A stretch of DNA of 55,523 bases from an uncultured Pseudomonadota bacterium (lineage in GTDB: Bacteria > Myxococcota_A > Bradymonadia > Bradymonadales > Bradymonadaceae): contig CATLTV010000008.1 in NCBI GenBank assembly GCA_950059285.1, forward strand, positions 1-55,523, read 5' to 3'. How positions within the stretch are numbered: the first letter of the stretch is position 1; each line of letters starts with the position of its first letter. A model generated the notes under the pieces. The model did not search any database. It worked only from the letters and a program-made list of their open reading frames with translations, and was not told the DNA's origin. Position numbers and translations under genes: made by a program. Positions 1 through 8,161 of the stretch are shown here, one piece after another.

Positions 1-1521
1 CCTTCCTTGAGTTTGCTCCAACATGAGGAGCTGTTGATCGATCGCTTTGAACTCCTTTATCAGGAGGACTTCAGTGATCTGCTGGAGCAGCTCGTTGAGG
101 ATGCGCACGAGATCTCTCCTGAAACCACAATCAACACGCATGTGACACATATGGAGGACCCCTGGGACTTTGAACAGGTCTACCAGACATTGCACTCCTT
201 TGCGCGAAATTACCCCTTTAATGTGGAAGAAGAGGACTACATCCTTCACATCACCACAGGTACACACGTCGCGCAGATCTGCTGCTTTCTTTTAGCCGAG
301 TCCCATCACATCCCTGCTCGTCTGATTCAAACCTCTCCCCCAGGTCGTGATCCATACAAGCAAGGACGCTATCGTATGATCGATCTCGACCTCTCGCGTT
401 ATGATCAAATCTTTGCGCGCTTTGCTCAGGAACAGCGTGAGGCGATCTCTTTTTTGAAGGAAGGCGTTGAGACCAAAAACAAGGCGTTCAACTACCTGAT
501 TGAGCAGATTGAACGCGTCGCCATTGCATCACACGATCCAATCCTGCTCACAGGTCCCACTGGCGCAGGGAAGACGCAGCTTGCCCGACGCATCTACGAT
601 CTGAAAAAATCCCGTCGACAGGTGGGAGGGCGTTTCGTGGAGGTCAACTGTGCAACACTTCGCGGCGATGCGGCGATGTCCACTCTGTTTGGTCACGTCA
701 AGGGCGCGTATACAGGGGCTATCAGTAGTCGAGAGGGGTTGTTACGAGCTGCCGATGGTGGCGTGCTCTTTCTTGATGAAATTGGAGAGCTTGGTCTTGA
801 TGAGCAGGCCATGCTGCTACGTGCTGTGGAGTCGGGTCGGTTCATGCCTGTGGGCTCGGATCACGAGGTCGAGAGCGATTTTCAACTCCTGGCAGGTACA
901 AACCGTGACCTCTATGAGTGCGTGGATGAAGGCACCTTCAGAGAGGACTTGCTTGCTCGCATTAACCTCTGGAGCTTTGAGCTTCCTGGCTTGCGTGATC
1001 GTCTGGAGGATCTTGAGCCAAATATTGATTATGAGCTTGAAAAGTTTGCAGTTCGGCGTGGAAATCGCGTGGGGATGAACCTTGAGGCGCGCAAGAAATA
1101 TCTTGAATTCACAATGGGGCCACAGGCATCCTGGAGAGGTAACTTCAGAGATCTTAACGCCAGTATGACGAGGATGGCGACGCTCGCAAGAGGGGGTCGC
1201 ATTAATGAGGATGATGTAGACGAGGAGCTTCAACGCCTTCAGATCATGTGGCAAACAAAAGCCCCGCTGACTGGTCCCGAAAAGTTTTTGCAAAAGTTAA
1301 TTGGTGAGCAACATTGTCAAGATCTTGATCGTTTTGATCGTGTACAACTGATAGACGTCGTGGATGCCTGTCGTCATTGCAGCTCTCTATCTGCTGCGGG
1401 TCGGTTGTTATTTGCTGCTTCCCGCGAGAAGAAAAAGAGTAGCAACGATTCAGACCGATTACGTAAGTATCTGGCAAAGTTCGATATTACATTTCAACAG
1501 ATCAAGGACATGGAGGAGTGA
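1..1521 (+). CDS. rtcR: RtcR-family sigma-54-dependent transcriptional activator (5' partial)
   Basis: RtcR proteins activate sigma-54 transcription of RNA-repair genes (rtcB ligase, rtcA cyclase) after their N-terminal CARF domain senses damaged RNA. The reading frame is open to base 1 and the first codons (P-S-L-S-L-L-Q-H-E-E) match the interior of RtcR, so the start and roughly 30-40 residues lie left of the window; the TTG at 7 is not a real start. Visible are the CARF signature (EDYILHITTGTHVAQICC, RLIQTSPP), Walker A GPTGAGKT, the sigma-54 contact loop GAYTGA, Walker B GGVLFLDEIGEL, and the family's C-terminal extension with a putative DNA-binding helix region (SLSAAGRLLF). The usual targets rtcBA are not seen here and may lie upstream. 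The downstream gene overlaps by one base. Identification is strong. Confidence 0.93.
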   Translation, partial: PSLSLLQHEELLIDRFELLYQEDFSDLLEQLVEDAHEISPETTINTHVTHMEDPWDFEQVYQTLHSFARNYPFNVEEEDYILHITTGTHVAQICCFLLAESHHIPARLIQTSPPGRDPYKQGRYRMIDLDLSRYDQIFARFAQEQREAISFLKEGVETKNKAFNYLIEQIERVAIASHDPILLTGPTGAGKTQLARRIYDLKKSRRQVGGRFVEVNCATLRGDAAMSTLFGHVKGAYTGAISSREGLLRAADGGVLFLDEIGELGLDEQAMLLRAVESGRFMPVGSDHEVESDFQLLAGTNRDLYECVDEGTFREDLLARINLWSFELPGLRDRLEDLEPNIDYELEKFAVRRGNRVGMNLEARKKYLEFTMGPQASWRGNFRDLNASMTRMATLARGGRINEDDVDEELQRLQIMWQTKAPLTGPEKFLQKLIGEQHCQDLDRFDRVQLIDVVDACRHCSSLSAAGRLLFAASREKKKSSNDSDRLRKYLAKFDITFQQIKDMEE

Positions 1522-2435
1522 TGGATCACCCCACCCACACACAACATCGTGAGGTTATACTCGCTGCGCCAGGAAATGAGGAGCTGGCCACATTGCTCGC
1601 AGAGGAAGGTCATGACCTCGTCAAAGTCGAACTGCGCCAGTTTCCAGATGGCGAGAGTTATATCCGTATTCATGGCGACTTGAAGGATCGTGACGTCACA
1701 ATTGTCTGCACACTCCATCGCCCCGACAGGGTTTTTCTTCAACTTGCCTTGCTCGCCCATACTGCGCGCGATCTTGGTGCAAAAACGCTGTGCCTCGTGG
1801 CTCCATACCTTTCTTATATGCGTCAGGATGAGCGGTTTCATGCTGGCGAGGCTGTGACGTCAAGCTATCTTGCGATGATGTTCTCACAGTGGTTTGATGA
1901 GTTAATCACTGTTGATCCGCATCTGCATCGCTGGAAGAGCCTTGATGAGATTTATGCGATCCCCACCTACCATGTCAGCGCAGCACCTTCGATCACGCGC
2001 TGGGTCAGTCAGGAGGTCAAGCAACCTCTGATTGTGGGGCCAGACAGCGAGAGTGAACAGTGGGCAAGCGCTCTGGCAAGCGCACTTGGTGTGCCTTATG
2101 TCGTGCTTGAGAAGGTACGCCAGGGCGATCGTGATGTGCAGGTTTCAGGTGAGATTCTCACGGATCGTGAGGCTTATCAGCCCGTGCTCGTGGATGATAT
2201 CATCTCCACAGGTCGCACCATGGTTGAGGCGATTCATTTGCTCAAAGAGCAGGGTTTTGAGAGCCCCATATGCATCGCCATCCACGCGGTCTTCTCCGAT
2301 GATGCAGAGCAGCACATCTTGCAGGCAGGAGGTCAATGTCTTGTGACGTGTAACACCATTGAGCACACCACAAACCGCATCAATGTTTGGCAGGAAGTTG
2401 TGTCTTGCTGGAAGGAACGTCCTGCAAGGTGTTGA
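1521..2435 (+). CDS. ribose-phosphate pyrophosphokinase-like protein (short PRPP synthetase)
   Basis: PRPP synthetases transfer pyrophosphate from ATP to ribose-5-phosphate. This 304-residue protein shows RQFPDGE near residue 35, the APYLSYMRQDERF ATP-region motif near 95, DPHLHR near 130 and the PRPP-binding loop VDDIISTGRT near 210. It resembles the short, archaeal-like class more than the housekeeping bacterial Prs, because the loop after RQD and the DPH motif differ from the DLHA-type sequences; this class call is by eye. ATG 1521 is preferred over GTG 1518 because GGAGG lies 4-5 nt upstream. Its A is also the last base of the rtcR stop (TGATG), so translation is probably coupled. The link to RtcR suggests a nucleotide- or ribose-salvage job tied to RNA damage, which is inference. 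Confidence 0.85.
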   Translation: MDHPTHTQHREVILAAPGNEELATLLAEEGHDLVKVELRQFPDGESYIRIHGDLKDRDVTIVCTLHRPDRVFLQLALLAHTARDLGAKTLCLVAPYLSYMRQDERFHAGEAVTSSYLAMMFSQWFDELITVDPHLHRWKSLDEIYAIPTYHVSAAPSITRWVSQEVKQPLIVGPDSESEQWASALASALGVPYVVLEKVRQGDRDVQVSGEILTDREAYQPVLVDDIISTGRTMVEAIHLLKEQGFESPICIAIHAVFSDDAEQHILQAGGQCLVTCNTIEHTTNRINVWQEVVSCWKERPARC

Positions 2436-2461
2436 TTCTCAAGAGGTTTCTGGTGACTCGT

Positions 2462-2646
2462 TGCACCAGTCTCGCTCATGTGTTGGGCACAACAACTTGA
2501 CATGGCTTTTAACTTCGTCATCCCCACAAACATGCGAGGGCTCGCAGGTGAACTCACCTGCGAGCCCTCGCGGGTTTCAAAGGCATTCATCAAAGGATGT
2601 TCGCCTTGTGTGGCGTGGAGCTCAACACATGAGCGAGACTGGTGCA
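2462..2646. repeat. 185-bp nested inverted-repeat element (MITE/REP-like)
   Basis: Outer arms of 24 bp at 2462-2485 and 2623-2646 are perfect reverse complements. They are nearly concentric with a central palindrome at 2534-2571 (18 bp each side, 2 nt apart). The stretches between arms and centre do not pair well. No target-site duplication is evident at the outer edges. It fills the convergent gap between the PRPP synthetase-like gene and the HAD gene, so it may terminate transcription both ways, or be a small non-autonomous palindromic element. Confidence 0.75.
2534..2571. terminator. central 18-bp hairpin, probable bidirectional terminator
   Basis: GCGAGGGCTCGCAGGTGA is followed two bases later by its exact reverse complement. 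It sits about 100 bp from both convergent stop codons. There is no clear T-tract, so termination is inferred from position and stem strength. Confidence 0.55.
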
Positions 2647-2670
2647 GTGAACCTCGGTGTGGGCGGTGCG

Positions 2671-3543
2671 CTACATGGAGAGTGCGAGGTTCTTGAGGAT
2701 GAAATGAGGAGGGGCAAAGGATGACTTTTCAAATTGAATGGTAGTGTGCAGACCTGTCTGCACGAGCGCCGCGTACAGGTTGGCCTGGCGAGCGCCTTGA
2801 ATATCTGTGGCAAGCTGGTCACCGATCATGACCGCGGAGGATGGATCTTTGATACCAAGTCGTTGCAGACCTTCTTCAAAGATCATCGGTGCAGGTTTTC
2901 CAAGAATCTCAAAGGAGGGTTCAAGCGAAGGATAACGCTGCTCCAGGATGGTTTGAATCATGGCCGCGATGCTGCCTGCGGTGATGCCAAAGCTGTCTTC
3001 TGTCTTGGGGTAGATAAGATCAGGGTTGGGGAGCACAAGGTGCGGCAAGGCGTGATGTGTGTCTACATGACGAATGATCGCAGAGACGATGTCTTCAAGA
3101 TCCTGATGGAGTGTGGCTGATGTCAACTCACACAGGAACACGGCTTCAATGGTTTTGCTTGTGGCTGGATTGACAAGTGTCGCGCCAGATTCTTTGATGT
3201 AATCAAGCGCATTGCCCTCACCAAGAGCGACGACAGGTTTTCCTGTGAGGTTGTGTTGTTTGACAAAGCTCAGGATCAGGCTGCTTGATGTGATGACACG
3301 GGACTGGTCGATGGGGAGTCCAAGTTGTTGATAGTGTGCAGTGGCCGTCTTGATGGATCGCGAGGCATCATTGGTGATGACCATATAAGGGTAGCTGATG
3401 TCATTGAGGTGTATGATCAGCTCTTTTGCGCCAGGAATAGCACCATTGCTGCGCACCAGGACACCGTAAGCATCAAATAGAATCGCATCAAAGCGCTCAA
3501 TCAGATCGAGGATGGAGGTTTTTTCAGGGTTGTGGTGTGTCAT
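2671..3543 (-). CDS. HAD-superfamily subfamily IIA hydrolase (NagD-like) with altered catalytic motif
   Basis: This 290-residue protein has the class-IIA HAD layout of NagD-type sugar/nucleotide phosphatases: motif I ILFDAYGVLV near the N-terminus, motif II VITND (about residue 55), GKPAPMIF carrying the motif III Lys, and motif IV MIGDQLATDIQGA. The cap domain lies between motifs II and III. Motif I reads D-A-Y where most phosphatases have DxD, so the usual general acid/base is Tyr; activity could be changed, although some HAD subfamilies differ here. ATG 3543 is chosen; an upstream TTG at 3567 would add eight residues. It is convergent with the PRPP synthetase-like gene and divergent from the kinase at 3697. 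The substrate cannot be deduced. Confidence 0.8.
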   Translation of the reverse strand: MTHHNPEKTSILDLIERFDAILFDAYGVLVRSNGAIPGAKELIIHLNDISYPYMVITNDASRSIKTATAHYQQLGLPIDQSRVITSSSLILSFVKQHNLTGKPVVALGEGNALDYIKESGATLVNPATSKTIEAVFLCELTSATLHQDLEDIVSAIIRHVDTHHALPHLVLPNPDLIYPKTEDSFGITAGSIAAMIQTILEQRYPSLEPSFEILGKPAPMIFEEGLQRLGIKDPSSAVMIGDQLATDIQGARQANLYAALVQTGLHTTIQFEKSSFAPPHFILKNLALSM

Positions 3544-3696
3544 AAACTCGTGGTGTGTAGGGGGCAATTAAGAGGCGAACGGGTGCAACTTATAGGAAAA
3601 GAAGACTCGACGAAATACCTGAGAGACTGGTATGTGGGAGGATGTGTATCAGGGTAATACATCTAAATTTTGTGGTGAGAGCAGGAGGATTGCGAG

Positions 3697-4761
3697 ATGG
3701 CGAAGCGATCAATGAAACAACCTGGTGAGATTATCCAGGGCCGTTACCGTATTGAAGAGATGATCGGCGCAGGTGCATTTGCAGAGGTGTACAAGGGGCT
3801 TGACCTCACCTTGAATCGTGATGTTGCCATCAAAATGATGAAGTTGGCTGTACCGATTGGTCAGCCTGGCTTTGATCAGGAGGCAATCCGACAGGATATG
3901 ATGAGCCGCTTTTTACGTGAAGCGAGGTTGGTATCACGGCTGCGCATGGAGTCGACTGTGACGCTCTTTGACTTTGGTGCGGAAGAGGGCGGAGACATGT
4001 TCATGGTGCTTGAGTATGTCGATGGTTTGACCTTGAGAGAGTATGTCTCATCGTATGGTGCCATGGAGCCAGAGCGTGTTGCACGCATCCTAAGGCAAGC
4101 GCTAATTTCGCTGCATGAGGCGCACAGTTACACACTCCTGCACCGAGACATTAAACCTGAAAACCTGATGATATTTGAGTACCTTGGTGTGCCCGATCAG
4201 GTGCGTCTTGTGGACTTTGGTATTGCAAAAGCGTTGCAAGAAGGAAAGAGCGCGGCGACAGCAGCAGGGATGTTAGTGGGGACACCACGTTACATTCCCC
4301 CGGAGCGCGTCACGCTCAATGAGCTTTATCCCGCAAGTGATGTCTATAGTTTGGGGGCGGTCGCGTATTATTTGCTCTGCGGTGAGGAGATCTACAAGGA
4401 TGTTGTGGGCGGTGCGATGATGATCCTGCAAGCACAAATCTCGGAACAGAATGTGGAGTTGCCTGAAGGAGCGTTTGTCCCGGAAGGGCTGAGGGTCATT
4501 GTGAACAAGATGTTGTCCAAGGACCTTGCACACCGATACTCGCAGGCGTTTGAAGTCATTGCAGATCTGGATACATTCTTGTTCCTGCAAGCGAACAGGC
4601 GATACAATGTGTCTCAGGAGCTGCCGATGGTGCCCGTGAGCCCTGTGATCGATCCCATGGATCATGACACGGGTGATTCCGAGCGACTTGCTCGTGTGGA
4701 GGAGGAGCCTGATTATGCGCCCACGGAGGTTGTTGAAGTTGACCCCGATATGTTTGATTAA
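3697..4761 (+). CDS. Hanks-type serine/threonine protein kinase, soluble
   Basis: Eukaryote-like protein kinase of 354 residues. In order: Gly-rich loop IGAGAFAEVYKG (about 24-35), the VAIK lysine (about 50), catalytic loop HRDIKPENL (about 150), DFGIAKAL (about 175) and the activation/P+1 segment GTPRYIPPE (about 192). All catalytic residues are present. The last 70 or so residues are acidic and of low complexity (DHDTGDSE, EEEPDYAPTE), with no transmembrane helix, unlike many bacterial PknB kinases, so it is probably cytoplasmic. A good ribosome site (GGAGGA) precedes ATG 3697. Nothing in the sequence identifies targets; the next genes encode exported lipoproteins. Confidence 0.95.
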   Translation: MAKRSMKQPGEIIQGRYRIEEMIGAGAFAEVYKGLDLTLNRDVAIKMMKLAVPIGQPGFDQEAIRQDMMSRFLREARLVSRLRMESTVTLFDFGAEEGGDMFMVLEYVDGLTLREYVSSYGAMEPERVARILRQALISLHEAHSYTLLHRDIKPENLMIFEYLGVPDQVRLVDFGIAKALQEGKSAATAAGMLVGTPRYIPPERVTLNELYPASDVYSLGAVAYYLLCGEEIYKDVVGGAMMILQAQISEQNVELPEGAFVPEGLRVIVNKMLSKDLAHRYSQAFEVIADLDTFLFLQANRRYNVSQELPMVPVSPVIDPMDHDTGDSERLARVEEEPDYAPTEVVEVDPDMFD

Positions 4762-4829
4762 GGTATCGTAACCGTTTACAATGTGAGGCAGGAATTTTTC
4801 CAGGTCACAATTTCAAGTTGAGAGTATGT

Positions 4830-5852
4830 ATGGATCGCCAGAATGTATGTGTGTTGATGTTGTTGTTGAGTGTCGGCTGTGGTGGTGGCAATGAACCCGC
4901 GAGCGTGGAGGATATGGGTACGACTGGTGGTATGACCACACAGGATATGCAGACCACAAACCCCCTGCCTCAAAATGATCTTGGCATAACGCCTACGCAA
5001 GACCTGGGGACAACTCCTGGACCTGGCGTGGATCAGGGAACAGAGCCCGTGGATCAGGGTTCTGATCCACAGGATCAGGGTGGCACGGACATGACCGGGG
5101 AAGATATGCCTGGTGACATGACAGAGATGGATCAGGGCGAAGATCAGGGTTCTGGCGAACCGATGTGTGGTAATGGTGTGTTGGAACCTGGCGAGTTGTG
5201 TGATGGCGACTGCCCGATGTCATGCGATGATGGCAACGCCTGCACCGAGGATATTGCGGCTGGTTCTGCCAATACCTGTAATCTTGTGTGTTCTCATATG
5301 GATATGGGGCTTGCGTGTGGTGCAGATGATGGATGTTGCCCAGCAGGTTGTGGCCAGGATGAGGATGTAGATTGTCAGATTGATCTGGCAGATCTGGATT
5401 GTCGAGACCCATCCACATGGCCCACACAGTGGAAGCAACGTGAAGATGAGTTGTTCGCCGAGGTGAATCTTCGTCGCACGATGGGTGGCAACTGCGGTGC
5501 GGACATGCACCCGATGGCAGCGCCTCTGGTGATGAATGACGCGCTGCGAGAAGCAGCGCGCTGTCATGCTCTGGATATGGCAGTTCGCGATTACTTTGGA
5601 GGCCGCTCTCCCGAGGATGAGAGCGCGCTCGATCGTGCTGTAAACGCAGGTTACATGGGTGCAATTAGCATTGGTCAGGACATCAGTACACGTGCAGAAG
5701 TTGTGATGATGGTGGACAACTGGCTCACCATTCAGGGCAACTGCAATCATATTTTGAACGCACGTTATGATGATTCTGGCGTGGGATATGTGGAGAGTAG
5801 CTCAAGTATGTATCCTCGCTACTGGGTACAAGTGGTTGCAGACAAGCCCTAG
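4830..5852 (+). CDS. exported lipoprotein with Asp/Gly/Gln-rich linker, Cys-rich module and CAP (SCP-like) domain
   Basis: A signal peptide ends in the lipobox LSVGC, so the mature protein is lipid-anchored. A linker of about 100 residues made of DMG, DQG and DMT units follows, typical of surface lipoproteins in Bradymonadia-like bacteria. Then comes the module CGNGVLEPGELCDG...CDDGNACTED (Myxococcus-type cysteine repeat), and a C-terminal CAP domain with ARCHALDMAVRDYF and a closing GVGYVESS/YWVQVVADKP. CAP domains are secreted, disulfide-stabilised folds with diverse roles. ATG 4830 gives the cleanest signal peptide; TTG 4818 is the alternative. The downstream gene encodes a diverged copy of the same architecture. 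Confidence 0.85.
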   Translation: MDRQNVCVLMLLLSVGCGGGNEPASVEDMGTTGGMTTQDMQTTNPLPQNDLGITPTQDLGTTPGPGVDQGTEPVDQGSDPQDQGGTDMTGEDMPGDMTEMDQGEDQGSGEPMCGNGVLEPGELCDGDCPMSCDDGNACTEDIAAGSANTCNLVCSHMDMGLACGADDGCCPAGCGQDEDVDCQIDLADLDCRDPSTWPTQWKQREDELFAEVNLRRTMGGNCGADMHPMAAPLVMNDALREAARCHALDMAVRDYFGGRSPEDESALDRAVNAGYMGAISIGQDISTRAEVVMMVDNWLTIQGNCNHILNARYDDSGVGYVESSSSMYPRYWVQVVADKP

Positions 5853-5872
5853 CCAAACAAGAGGTGAATCAA

Positions 5873-6841
5873 GTGAGATTCAAGCACTCAATTATAGTGT
5901 TTTCCTTTGCGTTGGGGTGCAACTTCCAGGATCTGGAGCTGGATCGTCAAGGTATGGACGACATGGGTTCAGAGGTTGAACAGGACATGCTTGTCGCGGA
6001 TATGTCGCGTGATGACATGTTTGTTCCTGATGATCTTGGCGGGAACGTGCCACAAGACATGACCATCCTTGATATGATGACTCCTCAGGATCAGGGAGGA
6101 ATGGACATGCCTCAGGACATGCTGGATGATTTAACGGAGATGGATCAGGGCTCTGGTGATCCCATGTGTGGCAACGGTGTACTTGAGGCAGGAGAGTTGT
6201 GTGATGGCAACTGCCCCACCTCATGCGATGATGGAAACATGTGCACCCGAGACATCAGAGCAGGAGATGCCTCTACATGTGATGCTATTTGCACCAATCC
6301 TCCCATAAGCGCTTGCACCAACGATGATGGATGTTGTCCTTCTGGTTGTACATCAAGCAATGACAATGACTGTGCTCCCGTGGCGATTGACTGCACCAAT
6401 GAGGCGACCTGGCCTGCTGCATGGAAGTCCACCGCAAGCGGAGTGAAACCCGATCTCGACTCGGTCCAGACCAGGGGATCATGCAATGGTCAGAGCTACC
6501 CGCCGCGTCCGGTGCTTGCCCGAAATGATCAGCTTGATCAGGTGGCGCGTTGTGTGACCGCTTGGATGGAAGGGCAAGATAGACCTTCCGCTCAGCAGGT
6601 CGTCAACCAGATGGTCGCCGACCTCAACAACACGTCGTACACTGGTAATGGTGTGTCTGCACAGGTACTTGTATCACAATCATCGAACCTTGCCTCCACA
6701 CGCAATCTTGTGGTGGGAAGTGATGGTAACTGTCAGGTTTTGTTGGATAATAAATGGTTGGATGTGGGGATTGCGTACACTGACATGGCGACAGGTTCCA
6801 GTGGAAACCATGTGATTGTGGTGATCCTGGGGGCCAGGTAA
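5873..6841 (+). CDS. exported lipoprotein, tandem paralogue with degenerate CAP-like domain
   Basis: Same architecture as the gene 20 bp upstream: signal peptide with lipobox FALGC, DMG/DQG linker, cysteine module CGNGVLEAGELCDG with CDDGNMCTRD and DDGCCPSGC, then a C-terminal domain. That domain keeps the outline (DATWPAAW-like entry, RNDQLDQVARC, a late DVGIAYTDM stretch) but has lost the HALDMA and YWVQ signatures, so it is a decayed or re-purposed CAP domain. GTG 5873 is preferred because GAGG lies 8 nt upstream; GTG 5864 overlaps that ribosome site. Its stop is only four bases from the stop of the convergent flavoprotein gene. Confidence 0.78.
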   Translation: MRFKHSIIVFSFALGCNFQDLELDRQGMDDMGSEVEQDMLVADMSRDDMFVPDDLGGNVPQDMTILDMMTPQDQGGMDMPQDMLDDLTEMDQGSGDPMCGNGVLEAGELCDGNCPTSCDDGNMCTRDIRAGDASTCDAICTNPPISACTNDDGCCPSGCTSSNDNDCAPVAIDCTNEATWPAAWKSTASGVKPDLDSVQTRGSCNGQSYPPRPVLARNDQLDQVARCVTAWMEGQDRPSAQQVVNQMVADLNNTSYTGNGVSAQVLVSQSSNLASTRNLVVGSDGNCQVLLDNKWLDVGIAYTDMATGSSGNHVIVVILGAR

Positions 6842-6845
6842 GAGC

Positions 6846-7955
6846 TCATTCACGTGAGTATTTTGAGTCATCGGGATCTTCTTCCCAGATGAACGGGGGA
6901 GTACGATGAACAGCTCTCAGTTGGTGTCGATTTACAAGAAGTTGTGCTGCACGAAGTCCAGATAAAAACGCCCCCTCGACCCGTCCACCCATGAGCCAGT
7001 CTCCACAGATGACAATGGAGTGAGACGGGTCAATTGTTTCAGTGGGCGGGACCTGTGCATCGGAGTCTGGTCGTGCGTACCTCCATCGGTGCGCTCGTCG
7101 AAAGAGGGGATCTGGGAGTTGATCGGGGAAGAGCTTGGAGAATGCATCAAAGAGGACGGGGTCTATGTCTTTGGGTGTTTTTTCAAGGTGCTCTGATGCC
7201 CATGATGGTGTGCTGTGTACGGTCCAGGACGCGTATTTATGTGAGCGTTGGGGTTTTGATGCATTGTTTGCGACCCATGAGATGGGCGAGTTCTTGATGT
7301 TCACAAAGGCCGCGTCAAACGATGGTGTGAAGTTTGGGTGGAACATATAGGTTGCAGTCCAGCAAGGGAGCATGGGGCTTTGCTTTGCAAGATGGGTCAG
7401 GGGGGATGTGAACGCCAGTGTGTCAAGGATGTCTGCTGCTTGTGGTGCAGGCATGTTGATGATCACCGAATCAAAGCCCTTATGTTCCTGTCTTGGGCTT
7501 GCTTCATGCGTTGCGGTCGTGACCGAGAATGTATTGGATGTGGGCTCAATGGCGAGTGCTGTGACGCGATGTAAATTCAGGATGGTGAGTTTTTTTGCGA
7601 GGTATTCGGCAACGCGGTTCATGTGCGGAGTGCCAACCCAGCGTGTGTGTGCATGGTCAGGTGCCATGTCATGCGTGCCATCTTCATGAAAGATCATCAA
7701 CCTTGGGTTCCAGGGGCTGACAAGATCTTGTGTGTGCCACTGTTGGGTGAATGTTTTAAACAGAGGGTGGTGAGCTGTGAAGTATTGTGCGCCATAATCG
7801 ATATGGAGAGGAGGGTTGTGAATGCGTCGTGAGGCGATTCTTCCGCCTGGATAGTAGCCCTTGTCAAAGATCGTGACCTTTGCACCATGTGCGATGAGTT
7901 TATGTGCTGCGCTGAGACCGCCGAATCCTGCGCCTAAAATGGCAACCGAGTGCAT
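6846..7955 (-). CDS. renalase-like FAD/NAD(P)-dependent amine oxidoreductase
   Basis: The N-terminal Rossmann motif VAILGAGFGGLSAA, the acidic end of beta-2 (IFDKG) and GGRIASRR identify a glutathione-reductase-type FAD fold of the renalase/amine-oxidase group (COG3380-like by eye). The C-terminal FAD motif is ICGDWLMGGRVEGAFLSG, matching GD(W)-GGRVEGA in this family. Length 369 residues from ATG 7955, which directly precedes the beta-alpha-beta; the longer frame to 8033 adds an unconserved tail. Bacterial renalase-like proteins oxidise aberrant dihydronicotinamides, but the substrate here is not established. It is convergent with the lipoprotein gene, with only four bases between stops, so the two transcripts must overlap. 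Confidence 0.85.
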   Translation of the reverse strand: MHSVAILGAGFGGLSAAHKLIAHGAKVTIFDKGYYPGGRIASRRIHNPPLHIDYGAQYFTAHHPLFKTFTQQWHTQDLVSPWNPRLMIFHEDGTHDMAPDHAHTRWVGTPHMNRVAEYLAKKLTILNLHRVTALAIEPTSNTFSVTTATHEASPRQEHKGFDSVIINMPAPQAADILDTLAFTSPLTHLAKQSPMLPCWTATYMFHPNFTPSFDAAFVNIKNSPISWVANNASKPQRSHKYASWTVHSTPSWASEHLEKTPKDIDPVLFDAFSKLFPDQLPDPLFRRAHRWRYARPDSDAQVPPTETIDPSHSIVICGDWLMGGRVEGAFLSGLRAAQLLVNRHQLRAVHRTPPFIWEEDPDDSKYSRE

Positions 7956-8161
7956 GTGAGAACCTGTGGTGTAGTGTGTTGTATAAGAGGGAGCGGATGG
8001 GGAGAGGTTGAATGTGAGATGAGCAGAGTACACAGTGTGGTGCAGATGAGGTTAAAAGCAAAAAGAGCATTCAGCTAGAAATATGTTGTATAGCTGAGGG
8101 GTTCTCTGTAGGAGTGGGAGTGTGTGCGTGAGGTCTTTGCAGGATGAAGAGGCAAGATACA

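Noticed and set aside
2333-2724. Open frames on both strands at the palindromic element
   Set aside because: They share motifs (SPASPR, AQHMSETGA) only because the DNA is an inverted repeat; neither has a ribosome site or domain.
4993-5664. Long open frame on the minus strand (223 codons)
   Set aside because: It is antisense to the lipoprotein gene and gives a His/Pro-rich, low-complexity protein without domains; it arises from the repetitive DMG/DQG coding strand.
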